DNA of 64,000 nucleotides from Oceanobacillus jeddahensis (lineage in GTDB: Bacteria > Bacillota > Bacilli > Bacillales > Amphibacillaceae): the NCBI RefSeq assembly GCF_000750635.1, contig NZ_CCDM010000001.1:496001-560000 (forward strand), given 5' to 3'. Shown piece by piece: positions 18,557 through 25,428 of the stretch. The notes under the pieces are model-generated. The model saw nothing but the letters and a program-made list of their open reading frames with translations, was not told the DNA's origin and made no database searches. Within the stretch, counting starts at the first letter, position 1. The number at the start of each line of letters is the position of its first letter. The translations under genes were made by a program, and so were the position numbers.

Positions 18557-19687
18557 ATGAGAATGAACATTGGCCCTATCATTACAGAAAAAAGAAAAGA
18601 AAAAAAGATTACGCAGCAAGAGCTGGCAGATTTTATCGGCGTTTCCAAAGCTTCTATTTCCAAATGGGAGACGGGACAAACGTATCCAGATATTACCTCT
18701 CTCCCGTTACTTGCTGCGTATTTTAATGTAAGCATTGATTCCTTGCTGGGATATGAATCCCAGCTGAATCCAAAAGAGATTCAACATATTTATGCTTCCC
18801 TAAAGCAGTCCTTTGAAACAAAACCGGCAGAGGATGTTTTAGTTTCTATCCGGAGCTTTATTCGCAGATATTATTCTTGTTATCCATTTATCTTGCAAAT
18901 GGGACTGCTCATTATGAATCATGTTGATCGGCTTCCAGGAAAGAGTGACGAAGAGAAAATACAACGCTATATGAATGAGGTGAAGGATTTATTTGTCCAT
19001 GTCCGGACGCAAGCAAAAGATCCCGAGCTGATTACAAAAGCCCTTAAGCTGGAGGCATATTCATTACTTACGTTAAAAGAAGCGGATCAGGTCTTAGAAA
19101 TTCTTGGTGAATATCCTCCCGGGATTTTCCCGGTGGAAAGCTTGATATCTGGAGCTTTCCAAATGAAAGGGGAAACAGATCGGGCTATTAGTACGCTTCA
19201 AAGTGCCTTATTACAGTATATTATTGTCGTAATGAGTGGATTTACAAATTATTTGCAGGTATTAATCCATGCTCCTGAAAAATTCAACGAGACAGTTCAG
19301 AAAGGAAAAGCGCTGGCAGAAACGTTTGACCTTGCTCCGTTACATCCGGTGGCTTTGATGAACTTTCAATTATCAGCTGCTTTCGGTTATACGCAAATGA
19401 AGGAGGAACATGCTGCACTCTCTATGCTGGAGGAATTTACAGCGGTCTTAAAAGAAATTAGTTTTCCGCTAGTTCTTCACGGGGACGATTATTTTGATCA
19501 GGTGGATGATTGGTTTAACAATCTGGATATAGGTAATCAGATACCAAGCAACGCTAAGTTATTAAAAGAAAATTTTATAAATGCGGTTGTAGATAATCCC
19601 TTATTTTTAAATTTACAGGAAGAAGAAAGATTTCAGCAGATCACTCTGCAGCTGAAGCAGCTCTTGGAAAAGGAGGAAGAAAAATGA
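18557..19687 (+). CDS. XRE-family regulator with TPR-like C-terminal region
   Basis: 376 residues. An N-terminal helix-turn-helix (about 7-62: ITQQELADFIGVSKASISKW) is followed by a long all-helical region (90-370) resembling tetratricopeptide repeats, similar in build to Firmicute XRE/TPR regulators that respond to peptides or other ligands. AAAGGAGCG precedes the ATG. It is the first gene of a four-gene operon: its stop overlaps the next start, and a PLDc_N protein, ABC ATPase and permease follow. It probably controls this transporter operon. Confidence 0.85.
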   Translation: MRMNIGPIITEKRKEKKITQQELADFIGVSKASISKWETGQTYPDITSLPLLAAYFNVSIDSLLGYESQLNPKEIQHIYASLKQSFETKPAEDVLVSIRSFIRRYYSCYPFILQMGLLIMNHVDRLPGKSDEEKIQRYMNEVKDLFVHVRTQAKDPELITKALKLEAYSLLTLKEADQVLEILGEYPPGIFPVESLISGAFQMKGETDRAISTLQSALLQYIIVVMSGFTNYLQVLIHAPEKFNETVQKGKALAETFDLAPLHPVALMNFQLSAAFGYTQMKEEHAALSMLEEFTAVLKEISFPLVLHGDDYFDQVDDWFNNLDIGNQIPSNAKLLKENFINAVVDNPLFLNLQEEERFQQITLQLKQLLEKEEEK

Positions 19688-19896
19688 ATGGTATTTCATT
19701 TTTAATGGATCATTTACCGTTATTGATACCGTTGATCATCCTGCAATTTACGCTGATGGTCACCGCATTGTTCCATGTGATCAAACATCCCAATTACCGT
19801 TTTGGCAATAAAGGCATGTGGATTATTATCGTTGTACTTCTCCAAATCATTGGTCCTGTGTTTTATTTCGTATTTGGGAAAGGAGAAAATGAATGA
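19684..19896 (+). CDS. YxlE-like small membrane protein (PLDc_N type)
   Basis: 70 residues with two hydrophobic helices (about 9-31 and 44-64). The pattern HVIKHPNYRFGNKGMWIIIVVLLQIIGPVFYF is that of the phospholipase D N-terminal-like (PLDc_N) small proteins, of which yxlE in the B. subtilis sigY operon is one. It overlaps the genes on both sides by four bases. In B. subtilis, yxlE lies directly ahead of the yxlF-yxlG ABC genes, as here. Confidence 0.75.
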   Translation: MNGISFLMDHLPLLIPLIILQFTLMVTALFHVIKHPNYRFGNKGMWIIIVVLLQIIGPVFYFVFGKGENE

Positions 19897-20828
19897 ATAT
19901 CTTAGAGGTAAATAATGTATCGAAAAGCTTTGGCTCCAAGAAGGTTCTGGATGGACTGGATTTAAGTGTGCCTACAGGGTCCATTTTTGGCTTTGTAGGG
20001 GGAAACGGGGCAGGTAAAACAACAACCATGAAGCTGATTTTAGGACTTGAAGAAACTTCCAAAGGAGATATATTTGTCAGCGGAAAAAAAGTAACTTTCG
20101 GTAATACAAAAACGAATCGAATCACAGGTTATTTATCGGATGTTCCGGAATTTTACCATTACATGTCTGCAGAAGAATATTTATCGTTTTGCGGTGAAAT
20201 TACTGGATTGACAAAGGAAAACCGAAAACAAAAAATAAAGGAAACATTGGCACTGGTAGGGTTAGAAGGAAATAAAAAAAGAATCAAAGGGTTTTCCAGA
20301 GGCATGAAACAGCGGTTGGGAATTGCACAGGCGATGTTAAATGATCCGGAGTTACTTATTTGTGATGAGCCGACTTCTGCATTAGACCCTGAAGGAAGAA
20401 ATGAATTCTTGGAACTTTTAGCCTCTTTAAAAGGAAAAATGACGATTTTATTTTCCACACATATTTTAGGCGATGTCGAGCGCATTTGCGATTATGTAGG
20501 AATTTTACACGAAGGAAAGCTGAAGGTAAGCTCTTCCATAAAAGAGTTGAAGCAAACCTACGCGAAACCGCAAATAGAATTGGCTTTTGATGAGGCGGCT
20601 GATTTTACTGCTCTTGCTGCAGAGCTTCATGCTTTAAAAAAACAAGAAATCATCACAGAAGTTGAGAGCGTAAAGGGACGGAATCAGGTTATTATTACTT
20701 ATAATAAAGATTATGCAGAGACAGCCGGATTACTTTTAGAAAGTTTCAAAGCTAACAAAATGATGCCGGTCTCTTTAAAAAAAATGAATCCTTCCCTGGA
20801 GTCTATCTTTTTGGAGGTGATTCAATGA
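19893..20828 (+). CDS. ABC transporter ATPase (YxlF-like)
   Basis: 311 residues. Walker A GGNGAGKT (residues 36-43), signature FSRGMKQR with LGIAQAML, Walker B LLICDEPTSALDP, then a H-loop (FSTHIL). A C-terminal extension of about 85 residues is typical of export ATPases of the YxlF/CcmA class. Overlaps the small membrane protein before it and the permease after it by four bases each. With the permease at 20825 it forms an exporter of unknown substrate. Confidence 0.9.
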   Translation: MNILEVNNVSKSFGSKKVLDGLDLSVPTGSIFGFVGGNGAGKTTTMKLILGLEETSKGDIFVSGKKVTFGNTKTNRITGYLSDVPEFYHYMSAEEYLSFCGEITGLTKENRKQKIKETLALVGLEGNKKRIKGFSRGMKQRLGIAQAMLNDPELLICDEPTSALDPEGRNEFLELLASLKGKMTILFSTHILGDVERICDYVGILHEGKLKVSSSIKELKQTYAKPQIELAFDEAADFTALAAELHALKKQEIITEVESVKGRNQVIITYNKDYAETAGLLLESFKANKMMPVSLKKMNPSLESIFLEVIQ

Positions 20829-21589
20829 GAAATATTTATTACTTTTCCAAAAAAGAATTTTTGGAAAGCTGGCGTACCTCCAAACTGTTTATATTAATCG
20901 TTATTTTTCTTATTTTGGGCATCATGAACCCGTTGATAGCGATTATAACACCGGATATTATCCAGATGAGCTTTGGGGATACACTACCAATAGATATTCC
21001 GGAACCCACCTCTCTGGATTCCTGGGGACAGTTTTACAGCAATATGACACAGATGGGATTGATCGTGATTGCGCTGCTATTCAGCGGAACAATAAGCGGG
21101 GAAGTAAGCAAAGGGACATTGGTTAACCTTGTTACAAAAGGGTTGAAGCGTTCCGCTGTTGTGATTAGTAAAAGTATTCATTTAATTCTCCAATGGACTT
21201 TTAGTATGTTCTTGGCATTTTTTGTGACCTGGGGCTACACGCTTTATTATTTCACAGATGATCATAGCCCGCATATTTTTCTGGCAGTTCTTCCATTATG
21301 GATTTTTGGAATATTGTTAGTAACAACAATAATCTTAACCTCAACCATCTCCAGAAACAGCTATGAAGGCTTATTGCTTACAGGAGGATTTGTAGTTCTG
21401 TTATTTGTCGTGAATATCTTTGACAGGTTCGAGCGTTATAATCCGATTACACTTATTGCTGAAAACATGAACTTTTTGCAGGGTGCTTCCAGTTTAGGAA
21501 ATTACATGCCTGCCATGCTTATGTCTCTTTTCTTATCTTTGCTATTTATCTGCCTATCCATTGTTATTTTAAATAAAAAGAAGTTATAA
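20825..21589 (+). CDS. ABC-2 type permease (YxlG-like)
   Basis: 254 residues with six hydrophobic helices. An amphipathic start (YYFSKKEFLESWRTSKLF) precedes the first helix, and ISGEVSKGTLVNLVTKGLKRSAV matches the ABC-2 permease cytoplasmic loop. It is the last gene of the XRE-yxlEFG-like operon. The substrate is unknown; the B. subtilis yxlFG pair is linked to the sigY operon, but no sigma factor is visible here. Confidence 0.85.
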   Translation: MRNIYYFSKKEFLESWRTSKLFILIVIFLILGIMNPLIAIITPDIIQMSFGDTLPIDIPEPTSLDSWGQFYSNMTQMGLIVIALLFSGTISGEVSKGTLVNLVTKGLKRSAVVISKSIHLILQWTFSMFLAFFVTWGYTLYYFTDDHSPHIFLAVLPLWIFGILLVTTIILTSTISRNSYEGLLLTGGFVVLLFVVNIFDRFERYNPITLIAENMNFLQGASSLGNYMPAMLMSLFLSLLFICLSIVILNKKKL

Positions 21590-21717
21590 CAGCAGTTCTT
21601 GCATTGATGATAAGGTTTACTGACGCCATTTCTTTGTAGCATTTTTATCAAATAAATTTTGTTAGCTGAGCATAATAATGCCATCTGCCTTGACGCATTG
21701 AAATAAGTTTTAGAATC

Positions 21718-21750
21718 TTGATACGGATTTCAGGAAAGCTATGGTAAAAT
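21718..21750 (+). promoter_or_regulatory. Promoter of the small-peptide (toxin-like) mRNA
   Basis: An extended -10, TGGTAAAAT (21742-21750), would start transcription at about 21757, exactly at the base of the 5' stem-loop. TTGATA at 21718 is too far upstream to be a standard -35; an extended -10 does not need one. Confidence 0.5.
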
Positions 21751-21757
21751 TAGAAAG

Positions 21758-21807
21758 CATACGGCAGACAACCTGCCGTATGTGCAAAAACCTCCACGAA
21801 AGGAGGT
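21758..21807 (+). other. 5' stem-loop and Shine-Dalgarno-sequestering hairpin
   Basis: A perfect 10-bp stem CATACGGCAG / CTGCCGTATG (21758-21767, 21773-21782) forms the extreme 5' end of the predicted mRNA. It is followed by ACCTCC (21790-21795) pairing with GGAGGT (21802-21807), which buries the ribosome site of the next ORF. This pair of elements, an upstream helix and an SD stem-loop, is what the Enterococcus par RNA I carries. Confidence 0.7.
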
Positions 21808-21817
21808 GTGCTCTCAA

Positions 21818-21940
21818 GTGAACAGAAAGAAGCGTAAGCAAGAAAAACTACGCGAGAACCGGCGTAGGAGAAAGGATATAATTGAAGGCCTAATCAACCT
21901 TTGCAAAATTATATCCTATATCAAAAACTGGTTTTCCTAG
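21818..21940 (+). CDS. 40-residue basic/amphipathic peptide, candidate type I toxin
   Basis: A GTG start 9 bases after AGGAGGTG. The peptide begins MNRKKRKQEKLRENRRRRKD (17 or so positively charged-rich positions) and ends with a hydrophobic amphipathic segment (IIEGLINLCKIISYIKNWFS). It has a dedicated promoter, a hairpin over its ribosome site and its own terminator. The convergent small RNA at 22061-22128 is complementary to the sequence over its start codon. It shares no visible sequence with Fst, TxpA, BsrG or Ldr toxins, so the toxin role is inferred only from the RNA architecture. It might instead be a regulated peptide with another role. Confidence 0.6.
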   Translation: MNRKKRKQEKLRENRRRRKDIIEGLINLCKIISYIKNWFS

Positions 21941-21947
21941 TTTTTTT

Positions 21948-21987
21948 CCGCCATGTATAATTACAAATTACATGGCGGTTTTTTTTT
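21948..21987 (+). terminator. Terminator of the small-peptide mRNA
   Basis: CCGCCATGTA and the matching TACATGGCGG arm enclose a 9-13 base loop, followed by nine T. It starts 7 bases after the stop codon. Confidence 0.9.
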
Positions 21988-22016
21988 GCACGATAGGAAA
22001 GTATAAGAAAAACTAT

Positions 22017-22042
22017 GTATTCACTTAAAGACAAGTGAATAC
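22017..22042. repeat. Perfect 10-bp hairpin between the two RNAs
   Basis: GTATTCACTT (22017-22026) and AAGTGAATAC (22033-22042) with a six-base loop. It contains AAGTGAA, the core of the direct repeat found at 21808 and 22095. It could be a back-up terminator or a relic of a further repeat copy. Confidence 0.5.
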
Positions 22043-22054
22043 GAACTTTTCTAA

Positions 22055-22097
22055 AAAACGAAAAAAAGAGCTGATAATCAGTCAGCTCTTTTTCGTA
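22055..22097. terminator. Bidirectional terminator of the antisense RNA
   Basis: ACGAAAAA-AGAGCTGA and TCAGCTCT-TTTTCGT arms; the A- and T-rich flanks give T-runs in both directions. On the minus strand it ends the small RNA. Confidence 0.85.
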
Positions 22098-22128
22098 CTC
22101 TCAAGTGAATCGCGTAAGTTTTCTTTAC
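22061..22128 (-). ncRNA. ~68-nt convergent antisense RNA, candidate antitoxin
   Basis: A strong minus-strand promoter (see 22135-22163) should start near 22128, and an AGAGCTGA/TCAGCTCT hairpin with six T ends the RNA near 22061. The RNA contains the complement of GTACTCTCAAGTGAA (22095-22109). That pairs over 15 bases, with one G-U, with the peptide mRNA at 21808-21822 including its start codon. It also contains the complement of GCGTAAG (22112-22118), present in the peptide gene at 21832-21838. RNA II of the pAD1 par system has the same size and layout. Confidence 0.65.
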
Positions 22129-22134
22129 ACCTTT

Positions 22135-22163
22135 ATTTTAATCCAAACTGAGATCCCTGTCAA
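22135..22163 (-). promoter_or_regulatory. Strong SigA promoter of the antisense RNA
   Basis: On the minus strand TTGACA (22163-22158) and TAAAAT (22140-22135) are separated by exactly 17 bases, the best promoter match I saw in the window. Confidence 0.8.
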
Positions 22164-22305
22164 CAGAGTGATATCTCTCGTGTGATTATAATAAAGGTTC
22201 TATTATACTATTCCCGTTATCCAATTATTTATGCCTTTATTTTTTAATTTGTGTCAGTGTATATGCTTCAAAAGACAACAGAAGCTCCAAAAACAGTTTC
22301 AAACA

Positions 22306-23679
22306 TTAATCTATACGAATCTTAAACATCGTTCCTTTCCCAACTTCACTCTCCATTTCCACTTTGCCGCCGTGCGCCTGAATAATATCTCTTGAAATAG
22401 CCAAGCCTAAGCCGGTTCCGCGTGAAGTCGTATTCGTTCCCCGGTAATAACGATCAAAAATTTGTGCCTGTTCTTCTTTTTTGATCCCTTTCCCATCATC
22501 ACGAATAATAATGCCGTCTTCCTGTACTTCTACAGTTACCTTTACATTCTCATCATTATGGATCATGGCATTGAAAATAAAGTTCAATATCGCTCTTTTC
22601 ATTAAATGCTGATCGATATTCCAGGTTAGTTCGGGTGCATGGCTGCTAAAGTCAATTTCACGTGTTTGGAATTGCGGGTCATTTAGTAAATCAATAATCA
22701 TTTTTTTGACAAAGCCTTCTACCCGGATTTCCTGCAGGTTCAAGGTCATCTCCCGGTTTCTGAGCCGCATCGTTAAATTAAAATCATCCAGAAGCTCTTT
22801 CATATAAAGCGATTGCCGTTCAATGACTTCAGCATATTCTAAGCGTTCTTCTGCAGAGATATCCTCATTGCTTAATAGCTCGGCATAACCCCGGATGGAT
22901 GCGAGCGGTGTTTTAATATCATGCGAAACATTGCTGATCCATTCATTGCGCATCTTCTCCAGCTTTTGCCGTTCATTTTCATGGGCCTGCAAGGTTTCAG
23001 ACACGTCGTTTAAGTTAGAGAAAACGCGTTTAAATACCCCTGGCCGCTTCATTTTTTTCGGTTCAAACTTTCTTTCCTTCAGCTCACTGATGCGTTCTAT
23101 AATACGTGAGACAGGTTTGGTCAGCACGGTGCTGAATAGGAATCCGACAATAAAAGCGATAATTAAATCGACTACAATAATGGCACCAAGAAATTGGGAA
23201 GCATACGTCAGGAACTGTTGCGGATCAGCCATAATAATGGTCCGCTGTTGCTGGGAATCTGGAACGCCAATGATATAGCTGAAGCCCTCATATTCTCCGA
23301 TAAAGTAGGTATTCAAATCATCATCCATATATTTATATTTATGCACTAAATCAATCGGTGTATAGTGTGTAGCAGCATTATCTGGTGCAAATTCATCGGA
23401 TAACACATTTCCATTTTCATCTAATATTTGCAGCCATGCTCCAAATCGGGTCAGTGCATCCTTTCCTTCTTCGGATACAACAGGTTCGCCATCTTCCATT
23501 GACAAATAGTAGAAGAAGGAACGGGTAAAGTTTTCTCCTGTATCATGAATGATATCTTCTGGATCCTCATTGTGCTGAGACAATATCAACGCAAGCAGGA
23601 TAACGGTATTCACGATGCTCACGATAAAAACAATACTGAGGATGGAAATAAGGTAGCGGATGGTGAGTTTCCATTTCAT
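22306..23679 (-). CDS. Membrane sensor histidine kinase
   Basis: 457 residues. Helix 1 (about 10-33), an extracytoplasmic sensor of about 125 residues, helix 2 (about 163-187), a HAMP-like linker, and a kinase core with H253 in NVSHDIKTPLASIRGYAELL. N box NFIFNAMIHND, DDGKGIKKEE and GTGLGLAISRDI ATP-binding boxes follow. It follows its response regulator by 59 bases. The pair is divergent from an antimicrobial-peptide-type ABC exporter, which it may regulate. It is not the short intramembrane-sensing kinase (BceS type) normally paired with such exporters. Confidence 0.85.
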   Translation of the reverse strand: MKWKLTIRYLISILSIVFIVSIVNTVILLALILSQHNEDPEDIIHDTGENFTRSFFYYLSMEDGEPVVSEEGKDALTRFGAWLQILDENGNVLSDEFAPDNAATHYTPIDLVHKYKYMDDDLNTYFIGEYEGFSYIIGVPDSQQQRTIIMADPQQFLTYASQFLGAIIVVDLIIAFIVGFLFSTVLTKPVSRIIERISELKERKFEPKKMKRPGVFKRVFSNLNDVSETLQAHENERQKLEKMRNEWISNVSHDIKTPLASIRGYAELLSNEDISAEERLEYAEVIERQSLYMKELLDDFNLTMRLRNREMTLNLQEIRVEGFVKKMIIDLLNDPQFQTREIDFSSHAPELTWNIDQHLMKRAILNFIFNAMIHNDENVKVTVEVQEDGIIIRDDGKGIKKEEQAQIFDRYYRGTNTTSRGTGLGLAISRDIIQAHGGKVEMESEVGKGTMFKIRID

Positions 23680-23738
23680 GGTGCACTTTCTCCTTTATAA
23701 AATAAAAATCTTTTCATGATGTAAACAATAGAAGTGTC

Positions 23739-24449
23739 TTATGGATTAAAACGATACCCCAGCCCTTTTACCGTAACAATATAGGCGGGTTCTGAAGGAT
23801 TTTCTTCAATTTTCTCCCGCAGTCTGCGGATATGCACCATCAACGTATTATCTGCTCCGTAAAAGTCTTCGCCCCATACAGTTTCAAATAAGGTTTCTTT
23901 ACTTAAAATATGCTTTGGATTACGCATAAAGCAAGCCATTAAACCAACTTCTTTCGCCGTCAGTTCTAAAACTTTGCCATCCTTACTTATCTCCGTTTCA
24001 TCTCCATTGATTGTAAATTCGCCAATATTTTTATCCGCTTGTGCTGGAGCATGCGAGCTGGCAGCTTCCATGGAATAGATACCTGCCCGGCGCAGCTGTG
24101 CTTTCACGCGATAAGCCATTTCTTTGGGAGAGAATGGCTTCGTAATATAATCATCTCCGCCAATAGCAAGTCCAAGTATTTTATCGATTTCATCGGATTT
24201 AGCGGATAAAAATAGGATTGGAATACGAGATACGTCGCGGATTTTTCGGCATAAATCATAGCCTTCCCCGTCAGGAAGCATCACATCCAATATCGCCAAA
24301 TCGGGCTCAAATTTAACAAATTGCTGCCAGCCTTCTTTGATAGAGCCAGCTGTTGCAATTTCGGTTATCCCCTCTTTTTGCAGAGCTGTTTTCATTAACT
24401 GACATAAGTCCTGTTCATCATCCACAATTAAAATTTTGGGCTTTTCCAT
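23739..24449 (-). CDS. OmpR/PhoB-family response regulator
   Basis: 236 residues. Receiver with D13/D14-type acidic pair (IVDDEQD), phosphoacceptor D55 (AILDVMLPDG) and K104 (ITKPFSP). The winged-helix domain (about 140-235) contains LTAKEVGLMACF and DNTLMVHIRRLREKIE. First gene of a leftward pair with the histidine kinase. The 211-base intergenic region to the divergent ABC ATPase holds a short inverted repeat at 24571. Confidence 0.88.
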   Translation of the reverse strand: MEKPKILIVDDEQDLCQLMKTALQKEGITEIATAGSIKEGWQQFVKFEPDLAILDVMLPDGEGYDLCRKIRDVSRIPILFLSAKSDEIDKILGLAIGGDDYITKPFSPKEMAYRVKAQLRRAGIYSMEAASSHAPAQADKNIGEFTINGDETEISKDGKVLELTAKEVGLMACFMRNPKHILSKETLFETVWGEDFYGADNTLMVHIRRLREKIEENPSEPAYIVTVKGLGYRFNP

Positions 24450-24570
24450 GCTGTGTTCCCGCCTTTCTTGTTTGTATATGAAGTGAAGTTTCCTTTTATC
24501 ATTTACTAAAAAGTTGAATTATTACTATCTTAACAGGAATTCGTCAACTATGAGCGAGATTTAAACATTT

Positions 24571-24582
24571 TGTAAGGTTACA
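24571..24582. promoter_or_regulatory. Short inverted repeat between regulator and exporter
   Basis: TGTAA-GG-TTACA, about 80 bases before the ABC ATPase start and upstream of a TATAGT that could be its -10. Possible operator of the adjacent regulator; support is limited to symmetry and position. Confidence 0.3.
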
Positions 24583-24660
24583 TTGATGGCTGTTTAAGGA
24601 TGGAGGTCTATAGTAAAGATATAGCAAGTTCACAAGAAATGTAAAAGAGGTGCAAAAATA

Positions 24661-25428
24661 ATGGAGCATTTATTAAAAGTAAATGGTGTTGAAAAAATAT
24701 ATGGAAAAGGCGCAAATACCTTTCAAGCGCTGAAAGACATTTCATTTACCATCGATCATGGTGAATTTGTCGGCGTGATGGGACCGTCTGGAGCAGGGAA
24801 GTCAACGCTTCTTAATGTACTGGCTACGATTGATACACCGACAAAAGGGGATATTTATGTAGAGGAAGACAATATTGCTAAGATGAAGGAGGATAAATTG
24901 GCAGATTTTCGCCGCGATCATTTAGGTTTTATTTTTCAGGATTATAATTTATTAGATTCCTTAACGGTGAAAGAAAATATTTTGCTGCCATTAGCGGTTG
25001 CCAAAAAGCCGGCAAAGGAAATTGAAGAAAAAGTAACTGCCATTTCCCGTTCGTTTGGCATCGAGGGTTTATTGGATAAATATCCATACCAAATTTCTGG
25101 AGGACAAAAGCAGCGTACTGCTTCCTGCCGTGCGCTCGTATCTAATCCAAAGCTTATTTTTGCGGATGAACCGACCGGAGCACTTGATTCCAAGTCAGCT
25201 ACGGATTTGCTGGAGAGCTTAAGTAATCTGAATGAAGCGCATGAAACAACGGTGATGATGGTAACACATGATGCTTATGCAGCAAGCTTTTGCAGACGCA
25301 TTCTGTTTATAAGAGATGGAGGCCTGTCGCAGGAGCTTGTTCGCGGCACGCATACGCGAAAGGAATTCTTCCAGATGATATTAGATGAATTGGCAGAAGC
25401 AGGCGGTGACGGGAATGACCTTGTTTGA
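24661..25428 (+). CDS. ABC transporter ATPase (BceA/YxdL type)
   Basis: 255 residues. Walker A GPSGAGKS (41-48), signature ISGGQKQR followed by TASCRALV, Walker B LIFADEPTGALDSK, H-loop MVTHDAYAASFCRR. The C-terminal ELVRGTHTRKEFFQ motif is typical of BceA-like ATPases. The 3' end overlaps the permease start by 14 bases. With the ten-helix permease and YxeA-like protein downstream it recalls yxdLM-yxeA of B. subtilis, which responds to cationic antimicrobial peptides. Confidence 0.92.
   Translation: MEHLLKVNGVEKIYGKGANTFQALKDISFTIDHGEFVGVMGPSGAGKSTLLNVLATIDTPTKGDIYVEEDNIAKMKEDKLADFRRDHLGFIFQDYNLLDSLTVKENILLPLAVAKKPAKEIEEKVTAISRSFGIEGLLDKYPYQISGGQKQRTASCRALVSNPKLIFADEPTGALDSKSATDLLESLSNLNEAHETTVMMVTHDAYAASFCRRILFIRDGGLSQELVRGTHTRKEFFQMILDELAEAGGDGNDLV

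Noticed and set aside
21718..21723. TTGATA as the -35 box for the peptide mRNA
   Set aside because: Spacing to TAAAAT is 21 bases; the extended -10 alone is the better explanation.
24450..24660. BceR-type operator upstream of the ABC ATPase
   Set aside because: Only a short TGTAA-N2-TTACA symmetry is visible and it does not match the BceR sites I know.
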